DNA of 64,000 bases from the NCBI RefSeq assembly GCF_000227135.1, contig NC_018257.1, positions 627,777 to 691,776 on the forward strand. Direction: 5' to 3'. Shown here piece after piece: positions 39,959-50,692 of the stretch. This DNA is from Leishmania donovani (taxonomy: Eukaryota > Euglenozoa > Kinetoplastea > Trypanosomatida > Trypanosomatidae). A program made the translations under genes and the position numbers. Numbering within the stretch: the first letter of the stretch is position 1; the number at the start of each line of letters is the position of its first letter. Under the pieces are notes generated by a model. That model was not told the DNA's origin. It was given only the letters and a program-made list of their open reading frames with translations, and did no database searches.

Positions 39959-41504
39959 CGGCAGTGGCGCGCATGTGTGTCTTCGACGTGGAGAGCGCGT
40001 CTGCGCAGCAGAAGAAGGGGGGGGGCATAAAAAGGCTCGGGGGCATCAGGTTTGATGCACCAAAGGCTAGGGGACGTGGAGGGGTGGGCACTATACCGCC
40101 GTACCCCTGCTCGTCATCTGACACCTCTCGGTTGCGTTGCCTTCCCGTGCGCCCGCCTGCAGGGTCGTTTCCACCGTTCCCTTCTCTCGTGGTTGTTTCC
40201 TGCGACGTCCCCACGGACTTGCCGCTGAGGCCTGCAGGGGCGAGCGGGACACCCACAACGCCCAACATCGGCGTTTTCGTTTCCTTCTTTTTTTTTTTGA
40301 AAGGGTAGGGGCTTTGATGGTGATGGCATACACAGACAGACAGACACACACAGACAAACCCCACCTTCGTTGTTTTCCCTCTATCAAAGACACACACACA
40401 CACACACACATCATTGCTGCTTCTCCTCTTCTCTCTTGTCTTTGTTCTCTTGGTCTCTCTCTCCTGTGAACCACACGCAGACGCTCTGTGGTGTTCACCT
40501 CAGACGAGTGCTGCCGACCATGCCCTCTTTTGCTTGTGGTCTTGGCCATCTGGTGGACGATATATACCTCGCTTCATCTGTTTTTGTCGGCTTCATCTCC
40601 GTATCAATGTGTACGTGAATGTTCATTCGAAAGAACGAAGAGAAGAAAAGGGCTGAAAGACAGACGGACAGACACACACACACACACACGCAAAAGGGGG
40701 TGAGGGCGTACAAGAGACATGCGCGCGGGCGACTGTGAAGGTCTCGTCATGGACTTCTTGTGCCCCGTAGAACCGCGCCACATAGCTATTCTGCGGCGTG
40801 CTTCTACCGTCTAGGGCTTGCGGGAAGAGGACCAGACGCTGGCGCAACTACGCCTTTACCTCACTGTGTGTGTGGAGAGGAGTGTTGAAGCTGTTCGAGC
40901 GTCGCTGATGTACATCACTGCAGGCGTGATGGGTCTCCTGTCCCTCTTCATGCGTTTTTATCCCTACCTCTCCCCTGCTGTGATCCTCTTCTGTGTCTCT
41001 CTATTCCACACCGATGCGCCCGTCAGCGGTCTGCCTCAGTGGCGCTGCCGTTCTTCGCTTCATTTTCCCTTTTTGCTTTCGTCATCTGTTCCACGAGGGA
41101 GTCTACGGTGACCATAGAAAGCATCACGCATAAACACGCATACGCCCACACCCACATAGAGGGAAAGCACCGTGCACGAGCCTACCGCGAGGGTCATCCT
41201 ATTGCCGCTCTTGTCATATCCGTGCCACATTCATAGATAAACGCTTCACGCGCACAAACCGGCCGGCTTGCAGTCTTGATCTGCTTGCCTGTCGCGGCAG
41301 TGCATCAACGTTCTGCATGCACACATAAGCATTCATAGAAGGTTACCAAGAAAGGCAACTCGAGCGCGTCACGAGTGTTGCCGTTGGCCCTGCCACACCA
41401 CCGGTGTCTCCGACTTTGTCAAGCTCATCGCGGCACCGCCACATTGATTCTCTACTTCCCTCTCCTCCCCCCTTCCCCGGCCCCCGTCACCTGCTCCGGC
41501 ATCC
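39959..41504. other. Intergenic region before the 540-aa orphan
   Basis: No gene is supported. It holds a CA10 run at 40391-40410, another CA run at about 40672-40689, a T10 run near 40290, and a strong C/T tract at 41446-41500 that contains no AG before the next ATG. Confidence 0.6.
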
Positions 41505-43127
41505 ATGACGTCTCTGGCTGGCGGCACCATCACCGTCACCGTGCCGAGTTTTGTAACGGTGACGTTGACACCGGCACCGGACATCAACGTGAGGGGCGCC
41601 TCCACGGCGCCAGGATCACCTTTCGCAGAGGTGAGGCCCAAGACGCTGCGTGTGCCAATCACCGCCTCGATGACGGTGCGTGAGCTGGCCAAGGGTGCCA
41701 TGATGCGCTACATACTCTCCCTGCGTCGTACTGCGAAGGAGGCGGACGCTGTCGTGCGTCGGCTCTGCCGCTCTGGGATCGCCGTCACAGATGTGTACGT
41801 TTTGGTCCCCAGCAACGCCGCGCGGTCGATCACGCTCGAGGATGACGAGACAGGCAACGGCGGCAGGACCGGCGAGCCGCCCGCTCACATGATCGAGCTT
41901 CTCTCCAACGACTGCGTGGTGCAGGTGGTGCAGGTGATGAAGGAGACAGTGCACATGCGCTTCCGTGCGGGAAACGGTGCTTCAGCGAAGAAGAGGGAAT
42001 CCTCGTCGGTGCAGGCGGCTGCTGCCACAGAAGCGCAGAGCACCGAGGAGACGTTCAACTCAATCAGCATCGCTGCACCACTTGCTGTTGTTGCCGTCGG
42101 TGGCGCTGCCTGTGACGGTCCAACCCTGCCTAGTGGAGACGAGCCTATAAAGAACGCAGCGGCTTTCGGCTGTGCCTCGGACGCGGTCTCAGACACTGCC
42201 CAAGAGAGCAGCAGCACGCCGGTCGCTGCTAGGCAGAGCAGCAAGAAGACGGCGCACAACGTCGACAGCACCGGGGCGGACAGCAGCTCGGAAGAGGAGG
42301 AGGAAAAAGAAGCGTGGCAGGACATTGCGCGGTCGATTGCGACGCTGCGCGAACGCGAGGCGCAACGCATTCGATGGGGCCCAGCTGCGCACAAGCACTT
42401 CGCCGCCAACTACGTGTCAAGCCCAGAGAAGATTATGCTTGGCCGGTTCAAGTGCGGCCGACGCCCACCGCCGGTGGTGCAGCTGCATCCCACGCAAACC
42501 TCGTCCTCGGCATCGTCGCAGGGCTCCGTGTCTGAAGTGCCGTCGCCGAGGTCTTCGGGGGACAGCAGAGGCACCACCGAAACCGGCGGTGACCGTCGGC
42601 CACCGCGACCGGTGATCGCTCAAGAGGGCAGCTCCAAAGAACATCTCCGGTACCAGCGACACGAGGCCAGGCAATCGCCACAACTTCCCAGCAAGCATTA
42701 CCGCTGCGACACTTACTCTTATCCGCGCAGCGAGAGCAGCAGCATCAAGCGCGCGCACGAGGTGTTGACCCCGTCCGCCGCGACGGAGTCCCAGCACCTC
42801 CAGGTTACAGCTGCCCCATCAGTTCCCGCTGTTGAGGAGATGCACGTAGCGACTGAAGTGACGACAGCGGAGCGACAGCAAGTATCCCCCAGTAGCGCGC
42901 GACAGGATGCTCTTCTCTGCTCCACGGAGACCCCGGTGGACGCTGCAGCGCGCTTCGGCACGCCGCCGGGGGCCCCCAGAACCGTTGCGAAGCCGGCTGT
43001 AGCGGTTGTGGCTCGCCAGCTCAGCTTTGACGACGACGGCGACACCGCCCCGAAGCGCAGCCCGGCAGTGGCCGATTACTCAGCCGTTACCCCACTAGGC
43101 GGTGTACGGCGCGTGATTCAGGGGTAG
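41505..43127 (+). CDS. Hypothetical protein, 540 aa, possible ubiquitin-like (beta-grasp) N-terminal domain
   Basis: Unrecognised by family. Residues ~45-150 look folded: a beta strand (LRVPITAS), a helix (TVRELAKGAMMRYI), an Arg/Lys stretch, a strand (VTDVYVLVP), a D/E turn and strands near IELLSND and VVQVVQV. This order resembles a beta-grasp fold such as the PAR3/RBD-type N-terminal domains, but it is a visual inference only. A second ordered block follows an acidic patch (SSEEEEEKE): residues ~275-325, with IRWGPAAHKHFAANYV and a basic GRFKCGRRPPP. The remainder is Ser/Pro/Thr-rich and likely disordered. The ATG is the first available in frame and there is no signal peptide. The next gene downstream has a similar layout and may be a distant paralog. 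Confidence 0.8.
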   Translation: MTSLAGGTITVTVPSFVTVTLTPAPDINVRGASTAPGSPFAEVRPKTLRVPITASMTVRELAKGAMMRYILSLRRTAKEADAVVRRLCRSGIAVTDVYVLVPSNAARSITLEDDETGNGGRTGEPPAHMIELLSNDCVVQVVQVMKETVHMRFRAGNGASAKKRESSSVQAAAATEAQSTEETFNSISIAAPLAVVAVGGAACDGPTLPSGDEPIKNAAAFGCASDAVSDTAQESSSTPVAARQSSKKTAHNVDSTGADSSSEEEEEKEAWQDIARSIATLREREAQRIRWGPAAHKHFAANYVSSPEKIMLGRFKCGRRPPPVVQLHPTQTSSSASSQGSVSEVPSPRSSGDSRGTTETGGDRRPPRPVIAQEGSSKEHLRYQRHEARQSPQLPSKHYRCDTYSYPRSESSSIKRAHEVLTPSAATESQHLQVTAAPSVPAVEEMHVATEVTTAERQQVSPSSARQDALLCSTETPVDAAARFGTPPGAPRTVAKPAVAVVARQLSFDDDGDTAPKRSPAVADYSAVTPLGGVRRVIQG

Positions 43128-44494
43128 AAGCAATGATGCGTGAGCGGGGGGCATTGGTACTGTAGCGAAGCGTTTCGCAGGCTTTTGTTTCCCTTGCCCC
43201 CTTCGTTCTTGTCGTGCCTCGACTTGCTCAGGCTTGGCGCAGGTCTTTCGGCTCACATCAAACGATTTCGTCCCAGCTGCCTTCGTCTTTTTCACCCCAC
43301 TCTCCCCTTTCCTGCGCGGGCTTTGCCTAGGTTGACCTGTGCACCGTGTGTGCAAGTCCCTGCACATAAGGTATCCACGCGTGTGCCGACGCGCTGCCTT
43401 CTGTTTGCCTCCTCCGTTTTATCTGTAGAGGGTGTCGTGCCGCTTCGCCGCCGACCTCGACGGCTCTTCCATTGCGATCGGCTTGCCGATGTGTTGTGTA
43501 CGCGTTTCGCTTTTTATGGAGTCGTGAGAGGTGTGCCCGTACATGACGTCAACCCCCAACCGACCGGGCGACATGTTTTTCTCCGGTGACCGTCTTGTGG
43601 CGGTGCTGGCACAGGAATGAGCGAAATATGCGACTAACGAAAAAAGAAAAAAACACACAAAGCCTAAGCTGCGCTGCGGACCGTTCCATTCGTCTTCGGG
43701 TGGAACGATGAAGGAGAGCAGATCAAGCCTTCATGGTGGTGCGCGCCGCGCCCGTCTTTCTCTCCTTCTATGTGCCTTTGCCCTCTCCGGTCGGAGGAGC
43801 TGCGCACAGGCGTCTTCCGTGAAGGGATGGCGGGCGTGCAAACGCGACTACGGACACTGCCCACAAGCATCGTGCCGCTACGCTGAGGTTCTTGGAGGCG
43901 ACGCCGGCCGCTTTCCATAGGCTGAGGAAGGATGCGCATTATTCGCCACACTGTGAAAAAGAAGAGGGTGGGGGGGGGTGCGACACGTCTAGCTGCAACG
44001 CGATACACGCCACTCCACATGTGGGTGGGGACTGACCACGTCATCGATCTGCCCATTGGTTTCTTCTAGCGAATCTTTTCGCCTCCGATCACCCATCTTC
44101 TACACTTTATAAGGCCCCCCCCCCGCATACGCAGGCACACCCGTACAGTTACGCGTACAGGCGAGCGTGGCAAAGTAGATCATAGAAAGGCAGTCATTGA
44201 AGATCGAGCCACTGACCGGCGTGTGCGTGCGTGCCTGCGGATGAGGGCAACTCCAACTTGGGAGAGCGCACACACAGGCACGCGCACACGTATCCATAGA
44301 TACGCAAGTGGAGCAGCAGCTCGCGGCACCATTGTGGCCGCCACCATTCGCAGACGTCAGCAGACCTTCTAAGCAAGGCGCTACAGCACGCACCACTCGC
44401 ACACGAGCAATCAGTGAAAACAAAACCGAAGCACGGTGCCTTTGGCGGTTTCACTGCTTGCTAATCAGAAGTGTCCTCATTGAGCGCCAGCCCC
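43128..44494. other. Intergenic region between the two neighbouring orphans
   Basis: No gene is supported. A pyrimidine-rich stretch lies around 43180-43310, a G10 run at 43969-43978 and a C9 run near 44117. The weak tract before AG 44467-44468 could serve as splice acceptor for the next gene, giving a 5' UTR of about 26 nt. Confidence 0.55.
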
Positions 44495-47400
44495 ATGGCT
44501 GTTTCGCGCCAGTGCGTCCGCATCTCGCTCTTTCAGTGCGCGCCGCTCTCCGATACCAGCGTCCACCAAGCGCGTCGTGCATCTCAGGCGGACGGGAAGC
44601 CTGAGGCCAAGCAGCCTCTGTTTCGCAGCCGCTCGGCCGACTACCGTGGTGATGTGCTGATCCCCTTGGCATCCATCGCTTCGTCGTCTCTGCAGTCGGT
44701 GGATCAGAAAACGGAAACCGTGAAGCTCCACCAGCTTCGTGACGGGCTTGAAGGCCGTTTATCGACTTACTGTGTACTGCATGTGCCGGCTTCTCGCACA
44801 AGGTCGTTTGTAGAGGAGCACCGGCTCAGTCCGTTGTCTGTGTCACTGACGCCGCCTGCTGCCGGGCCGAGCGCGCCAGAGGACGTGCAACTAATCTTGG
44901 CCGCCGATGAGGAGCAGAGCAGAAGCAGATGTGAAGGGGCGCCGGTGTGCCTCCCCGGCGAGGCGCAGTTCCGCTGTTGCGCTAGCTGCTCCTCTTCGGT
45001 GGTCGCAGAGGCAGCGGCAATCTCGAGCAAAGCCCCGACTGTACTAGGCGCCTCATCTGTGCCGCCTGAAGCTGCGTCTAACACCACCTCTAACGCACCA
45101 TGGATTTGCATCAACCAACTGCAGCGCATGATGGCTCGTAGCAGCGACGCGACTTCGCAGACGCCGTCGTCATCATCGCTGCAGTCATGCTTCGCGCCTC
45201 CAGCGACTTCTCTACCCATGCGGTCCGCAGAAGAGTGGATGCTGCAGCAGCATGATTCCACCGATGTGTTTCTCACCTCTTCCGAGGCTGAGTCTGTGGG
45301 TGCCGTGGATGCAGAGGATGATGGCGCAGAAGGCGAGGTGGAGGGCGGGGCGTGCTACGCGGCCTTTTTCAGTCTAACGATGCTTCCTGCCGCTGAGCGG
45401 GCAAAGCGCCTCATGCTAAGCCTCGCGCGATCGTCGGCGCCCGCAGCAGGAGCGACGACATCCAAGTCTCCTACTGTATTCACGGTGCGCACACACCACC
45501 ACACGCTTCGCATCGGTCTGCCACTGCGGACGTCGGTCGGTGAGGCTGATCCATCTAAGACGCTGCAGAGTCCACTGACCCTGCGCGAGGCCATCATAGA
45601 CCGCTTACGCTTGCAGCGCCGCGTTCGCGTTGAGCGTCTCCTTGATACTAAGACGGGGGCGGCTGTGCTGCCGTGCGAGAGTGCACCGACGCTTCTAGCT
45701 GCACAGGTTGTGTCGCTGGAGGTCGAATGCAGAGCTTCTCTGGCTGCACGAAGCAAGCAGGAGGAAGGGCTCACGCAGCGACTGGCTCCTCGATCGCCGT
45801 TGGAAGCGCAGCAACAGTCCTCTTCTACACCGACCAGTGCCAGAGCCGGTGGCCCAAGCACAGTGACTGCATCCGACCTCTTGGACCACCTGGCCAGCCT
45901 TCGCGCGCACCATCACGGTGATCAATACTACTACGATGACGTCGATGCCTACGGCTGGGCGGAGCGGCGTACGCTTATCTCGCCAAGCGAGCTTGCGAGC
46001 GAGTCAGAGCTACGGCTGACCTTCACAGATAGTCGAGGCCCCAGTCAGATGCCGCGGTACTCCTCGACGCGTCCTTCAACTGCTTCGTCCGGTGCTGCAT
46101 CGTCTGTGGTGTCGCTGTTCGCAGACAGCAGCAATTCTCACCGCGCGCAACGGCCGCAGGACGATGGCCTATGCGCTGTGCAGACAGGGCCACCTGACGG
46201 TGTAGGGGTCACCGGCAGCTCAGCAGGAACGGAGCTTCCCATGAGCACGGAAAATGGCACCAATCTTCACGAGCAATACCACAACCGAGGCAGCAAGGTT
46301 TCCGGTGACCAGTGCGGCTCCACAGTCTTCTCCTCCATGAACGGAGAGGAGGCGACGGCGCCGCTGTCGCCCGTGCAGGGCAAACTCGTGGGGCTGCGCG
46401 ACTCCCTGTGCGACATGAACGACGTATTCATCTACGAGGATGAGGAGACGGTTGTAGACGTCGATGCTGTAGGCACCGGGGGCAGAGGTGATGGGATCAG
46501 CGGTAACCAGCGGCAGGAGCGGCGCAGCTCCCTGGTGTGGAGCACACCCGTCGCCCGCGGTTCCGGCGCGGGCAGGATGCTCAGCGATACAGGTTTCAGT
46601 GCAACGCCTTTGATATACCGGACGAGCGCACGGCTCTCCCTGTCACCCCCCACATCACCGGTAGCCGTGCCCGGCAAAGCAGCGACGACCGCGATGAACG
46701 AGCAACCCACGCAGCGGATGATCTTCGCGACCTCGCCTTCCTCCACTGCATCGCTTTTCCGGTCGCTTCACAGCGGCACGTCTGTCGAGAACGAGGGGGT
46801 GACTGCATTTGGCAGCGGTGATGACGGCGACGTGACGAGCGCGGGCGAGGCGCACGACGGCGATGTGGCAGAGCAAGGTGCGGGCGATGCCATACATAAA
46901 TTCCTCATGTCTGTGGTGAGAGCCTCCGCTGCATCTCCAGCTTCCGCCTCCTCGGCGATGTCAACCACCGACAGCAGCATTGCCTCCGCCCCACACAGCA
47001 GTAACATGAGCAGCAGCAGTCTTGCAAGAAGCTATCATCCATCGACGCCGTCTTGCGAGGCGACACCGTCTGTGCGACGCGAGGGTGCGGCGGCCTCAAG
47101 CGGAGAAATGCTAGTGGCACCACTGTCTCTCGTAGACAGCGCTTCGGCATCTGCTTTGCCGTCGCCTTCCCCGCATAAGACGGGGCATGCAGCTGCACCA
47201 GCGCATCCGGACGAGCAGACGACGCTCATCGCGCCCTGCTCCACTCCGCCGCCGTCGAGACGCTGCACCTCTGAGCATGAGTTTCGCAGCTACCTCCACA
47301 GCCTGAACCCTCTTGCCACCCAGAACGGCAGTGAGCGTGCAAGCCAAGGAGCGCCGCTGGTGGACGCCCAGAGATCCACCGATGGATGGAATGCCCAAAA

Positions 47401-48313
47401 TGGCGAGAAAGCGGTGTGTCACGGTCATGATGGTGGCATCTCTAGCGAACGAAAGCGTGCGCGCGGGCGGGAGACGATGGCCCTGGATTCGACCGATGCC
47501 CGTCCGATGGCGGTGCTGAGGGGCGAAGGAGAACATGCGGTGACATTGTTCTCCTCCTCGACCTCTGCAGGTGGCATCGAAGACGACCACTCCACCAATA
47601 GCTCCATCTCGACGCCGTCGACCACCGTCGCCATCAGAGCTGTGCGCATGCGCTCTCCGATCATCTTATCACCAGGTGAGCTAAGCCGCATGGCGCTCAA
47701 CATGGCCGCCTCCGACGCGATCCAGATACGGCCATCTTACATGAAGCACCCCTTGGCACGCACTGTGGAGCTCGATCTCGACGACGCTTCCGAGGTCTCT
47801 GAGGACATGCTCAGTCATTACGACTATGGCGGCTACATTGCGTCGTACACGGCGCCCGGCAGCGACGGCCGGGAGGACCTCGACCGCGACGATGGACGGG
47901 GCCACGGCTCCCGGCACTCCTCCACCTGTCGTTCTCACATGGCGAGGCCGACACAGCACTGTCAAAGTATGGTGTTGCAGCCCGTGTCGCAGTCGTCTCG
48001 TCGGCAGGGTGCTGCTCCGCTAGTTGCTGCGACGACCACAGAAGAAGCGACGGCGACGATGGATCCTGCACACCACCTGGACGGCACAACGCGCCGTCGC
48101 TCTTTGTCGTTCCCCGCACCAGGCCTGGAAACGTGGATCCGCCTCACCGACGATGACAGCGGCGGCACGGAGAGTGGCGCAGACCACCACATGCTGTTGA
48201 CGCAGCGGGCGATCCCTGCGCACACCACACGCAGTACCTCCTCTGCGGAGAGTGACGGAGGCGGCAGCGCAAGCGACGAAGACAGCAACGAGCGCGACGC
48301 CGATCACACCTAG
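44495..48313 (+). CDS. Hypothetical protein, 1272 aa, largely disordered with a possible ubiquitin-like segment
   Basis: Starts at the first ATG; the longer frame opens with GTG at 44471. No family is recognised. The N-terminal ~110 residues (CVRISLFQC, then GDVLIPLASIA and a YCVLHVPA strand) look folded. A second folded-looking stretch at ~325-420 has strand TLRIGLPL, helix LTLREAIIDRLRLQ, strands around RVERLLDTKTG and a closing VVSLEVEC; this order suggests a beta-grasp fold like the one suspected in the upstream neighbour. A short YYDDVDAYGWAERRTLI block at about residue 480 and an acidic/Tyr-rich block (HYDYGGYIASY) at about 1110 are isolated conserved-looking islands. The rest is Ser/Thr/Ala-rich. 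No transmembrane segment or signal peptide is visible. A scaffold or cytoskeletal role is possible but unproven. Confidence 0.78.
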   Translation: MAVSRQCVRISLFQCAPLSDTSVHQARRASQADGKPEAKQPLFRSRSADYRGDVLIPLASIASSSLQSVDQKTETVKLHQLRDGLEGRLSTYCVLHVPASRTRSFVEEHRLSPLSVSLTPPAAGPSAPEDVQLILAADEEQSRSRCEGAPVCLPGEAQFRCCASCSSSVVAEAAAISSKAPTVLGASSVPPEAASNTTSNAPWICINQLQRMMARSSDATSQTPSSSSLQSCFAPPATSLPMRSAEEWMLQQHDSTDVFLTSSEAESVGAVDAEDDGAEGEVEGGACYAAFFSLTMLPAAERAKRLMLSLARSSAPAAGATTSKSPTVFTVRTHHHTLRIGLPLRTSVGEADPSKTLQSPLTLREAIIDRLRLQRRVRVERLLDTKTGAAVLPCESAPTLLAAQVVSLEVECRASLAARSKQEEGLTQRLAPRSPLEAQQQSSSTPTSARAGGPSTVTASDLLDHLASLRAHHHGDQYYYDDVDAYGWAERRTLISPSELASESELRLTFTDSRGPSQMPRYSSTRPSTASSGAASSVVSLFADSSNSHRAQRPQDDGLCAVQTGPPDGVGVTGSSAGTELPMSTENGTNLHEQYHNRGSKVSGDQCGSTVFSSMNGEEATAPLSPVQGKLVGLRDSLCDMNDVFIYEDEETVVDVDAVGTGGRGDGISGNQRQERRSSLVWSTPVARGSGAGRMLSDTGFSATPLIYRTSARLSLSPPTSPVAVPGKAATTAMNEQPTQRMIFATSPSSTASLFRSLHSGTSVENEGVTAFGSGDDGDVTSAGEAHDGDVAEQGAGDAIHKFLMSVVRASAASPASASSAMSTTDSSIASAPHSSNMSSSSLARSYHPSTPSCEATPSVRREGAAASSGEMLVAPLSLVDSASASALPSPSPHKTGHAAAPAHPDEQTTLIAPCSTPPPSRRCTSEHEFRSYLHSLNPLATQNGSERASQGAPLVDAQRSTDGWNAQNGEKAVCHGHDGGISSERKRARGRETMALDSTDARPMAVLRGEGEHAVTLFSSSTSAGGIEDDHSTNSSISTPSTTVAIRAVRMRSPIILSPGELSRMALNMAASDAIQIRPSYMKHPLARTVELDLDDASEVSEDMLSHYDYGGYIASYTAPGSDGREDLDRDDGRGHGSRHSSTCRSHMARPTQHCQSMVLQPVSQSSRRQGAAPLVAATTTEEATATMDPAHHLDGTTRRRSLSFPAPGLETWIRLTDDDSGGTESGADHHMLLTQRAIPAHTTRSTSSAESDGGGSASDEDSNERDADHT

Positions 48314-48426
48314 GTGCGGGCTTTGCGGCCCCCGCAGATGCAGGTGGTTAAGAGGCATGGCGAGAGAACGAAACGCTGGCGCTTCGTTTTGCTGCTTTGC
48401 ATGTTCTCGTCCTGATGCCGGAGGAC

Positions 48427-49030
48427 CACACCTCGGCGCATCGTATCCTCAGGGTCTAGTGCACCCCGACTCTGTGTGGGGAGGAAGCCAGGCGAGCCCC
48501 CTTATCTCTGCCGATGCCGAGCTACCTCTGGTGGTAACATGGTCAAGTACTTATGGCGTAGGGCGTGGTGAGAGTGGTGTAGCGCTGCTGATATTGGAGG
48601 TCAGGTCCTGGCTGACGTTGCGTCGGAGCGGCCTGCGGCAGCGAGCACGTTTGCACCACCCACATGATGGGCAGGGTGTCAGCGTGGCTTGAGCGTACCT
48701 CACCCGGCCCTCGCACTGCCCACTGGTGTGGGGAGCCTGCGCCACGGCGAGGGGGATGCACCAGGGGTGGCGACCGGCATGATGTGAGCGGCTGTGAGGC
48801 GGCCTGTGGAGCGAGAGACGGCTAGAGCTTGATGCAGAGGCCGTGTGCAGATGACTGACTCGGCNNNNNNNNNNNNNNNNNNNNNNNNNNNNNNNNNNNN
48901 NNNNNNNNNNNNNNNNNNNNNNNNNNNNNNNNNNNNNNNNNNNNNNNNNNNNNNNNNNNNNNNGACGGGCCTGTGGCAGGGCCGGGGGCCGAGTGGAGTG
49001 TGGCTCATGCTCTGTGATGGAGAATGGACA
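48427..49030 (+). repeat. Dispersed repeat, SIDER2-like retroposon relic, copy 2 (interrupted by gap)
   Basis: Begins 113 bases after the stop of the 1272-aa gene, thus in its probable 3' UTR. Left of the gap, 438 bases match copy 1 with one mismatch. Right of the gap, 67 bases match with two mismatches. Copy 1 has 43 bases where this copy has 99 N, so the true gap may be smaller. An A-rich stretch with a run of six A follows the homology end, as expected at the tail of a retroposed element. Confidence 0.7.
48865..48963. other. Assembly gap, 99 N
   Basis: Unsequenced bases inside SIDER-like copy 2. The corresponding interval in copy 1 (7407-7449) is 43 bases. Confidence 0.95.
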
Positions 49031-49581
49031 TGATGGGTGGAAAAAACAAAATTTCTCTTCTCCCGCGTTAAGAAGCGCATGACCGTTGTGCCATCCAGTG
49101 CGGTGAGGCGAAGTAATCGAGGAAGAATGGACATCGTGTGATTCCCTGATGGGGTGCGCCTGCTCCTGTGTATGCGGCTGAAGCAAGTAGCGAGTGCACC
49201 TGAGAATACCCCCCCCCTGTCGCGTATTAAGCGTGCAAGTGACCCGCGGGGCCCATCTATGGCGCCGGTTCGATGAGACATGCAGGCCCGTTCTTCCGCC
49301 GCGGGAGAACGGTGGGGTGAGTCGTTGTATTTGTTGAGGCGTCGTGAACTTCTCTCTCCACATACTGTCTCCGTCTCTCTCTCTCTCCGTGATTGTATGC
49401 GTCCTCCTTCCAGCTAAGATTTGGCTCTTCCATCACCTGTCTTGCTTCCCTTGTACGCTCTGGTGGCATCCTTGCACCAACGAGCTGTGCCATCTCTGGA
49501 CAAGTACAGGGGGATTGGCACACATATGTGTAGAGAGAAACCGTGCATGTAGACCAGATAGCGGTGGAGGGTAGCGTGGTA

Positions 49582-49608
49582 NNNNNNNNNNNNNNNNNNN
49601 NNNNNNNN
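49582..49608. other. Assembly gap, 27 N
   Basis: Unsequenced bases at the presumed 5' end of the small zinc-finger gene. The base before the gap is A and the bases after are TG. Confidence 0.95.
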
Positions 49609-49940
49609 TGCGGCCATCGCAGCTCGCCGCGGAGCTGCTGCCGCCTGACCAAATGTGGTGCACGGTGTGTCACCAAGCCGTCGAGCGACGGCGCTTCCGC
49701 GAGCACGCCGCTATGCTGGGCCACCGACTTGGCCGGAAGAAGATGAACAAGCTGAAGTACGTGTCGCTCAGCATGTGGGAGCGGCATCGCGGTGCCTCCT
49801 TAGACAATGAAAGTGCGCACGAGGGCAGCATTGAGCAAGAGTTCGCGCGCTATCAAGCCGATCAGCGTCGCCGCGAGCAGGTGTCGGTGGCGGCCGCGTG
49901 GGGCCCGTCGCGCCCACCGTCGCGCGGAGATTTGTTTTAG
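49608..49940 (+). CDS. Small U1/matrin-type C2H2 zinc finger protein, start obscured by gap
   Basis: The reading frame is open from the gap to TAG 49938-49940. If the last N is A, an ATG falls exactly at 49608 and the product is 110 aa; otherwise the start lies in the gap or at Met 49653. The short leader RPSQLAAELLPPDQ is followed by a zinc finger MWCTVCHQAVERRRFREH, with Cys at codons 49659 and 49668 and then two His, spaced CX2CX11HX5H. This is the U1/matrin type found in RNA- and RNP-binding proteins. A basic stretch (RLGRKKMNKLK) follows, then a WERHRG motif and an acidic/Gln tail. Such small proteins often belong to spliceosomal or ribosome-assembly particles, but this one is not identified. 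An in-frame stop at 49572-49574 shows that the gene cannot extend far upstream. Confidence 0.72.
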   Translation, partial: XRPSQLAAELLPPDQMWCTVCHQAVERRRFREHAAMLGHRLGRKKMNKLKYVSLSMWERHRGASLDNESAHEGSIEQEFARYQADQRRREQVSVAAAWGPSRPPSRGDLF

Positions 49941-50692
49941 GGCGCTTTGGAGTGCCTGTACGTGGGCACCCGGAGGGCTGCATCAGTGAGGAGGCGCGCG
50001 GCAAAGCAGTCTGCAGCCTTTATCCGGTGGGGAAGTGGGAACGCTTTTGAAGAGAGTTGCGCCGAACAAGGGCAAAGGACAGCGCCCTACGCTTTTTCCC
50101 CCCTTTATGGAGCGGGCGTTCCTGCGCACCGCTTGCTGACGCATGCAACCCTCTCATGGCCTGCTTCTTGGCTGCACGTGTGCCACACAATGAGGTGGAC
50201 GCGTGCATGTTTTTCTTGCTTCTTGTTTTTGCAGGAGTTGTAGTTGCTTTCAGTTGCTTGTCTTCTCATGTCACAGCAGTAAGCCTTATCCATGAAGATC
50301 GCCTCTTGCTCCCTCTTTTCTCCCTCTTTGAAGGCGGTGATACCTGGCATTTCGGCTCGTACGAGAACCTTCCCTCTTCCTGTACTGCTGCTCGATTTGG
50401 GAGCTGGAGCGCCCCATGTGCGACATGCTGTGTCTGGTCTTACTGACCTCTTCCAGATTCTCATGGTCTCCCATTCGCCTGCCCGCTTCTCCGATCCCTT
50501 CCGCATCCTCGACCTCGCTACACTTGTGGGCCTCCGCGGCCATTCGCATGGCCCTCTAGAAGCGGGGTCTCCAGACGAATACCTCCGCAGACAGACGCGC
50601 GCAAGTTGCTCATTGCAACGCTGAGCTTCTCACATATCCTGTGTTTTCAATTTTTCACGTGCCAACAAGCCACCACTGTCCGCACCGCAGCC
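49941..50692. other. Intergenic region before adenylate kinase 6
   Basis: No gene is supported. It contains moderately pyrimidine-rich DNA and the acceptor candidate for AK6 at its end. Confidence 0.55.
50638..50669 (+). promoter_or_regulatory. Candidate polypyrimidine tract and SL acceptor for AK6
   Basis: A T-rich tract (50640-50663) is followed by AG at 50668-50669, only ~24 nt before ATG 50693. Trans-splicing here would exclude the TTG-opened extension and fix the start at the Met of MEQPKG. Confidence 0.5.

Larger units (their letters stand above)
48314..49607. other. Intergenic region with SIDER-like copy 2 and two assembly gaps
   Basis: Holds the repeat at 48427-49030 and the N-runs 48865-48963 and 49582-49608. 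After the repeat comes an A-rich patch (49036-49052). A CT-rich tract at 49360-49390 and AGs further on are candidate splice signals for the zinc-finger gene. No other gene is seen. Confidence 0.55.
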
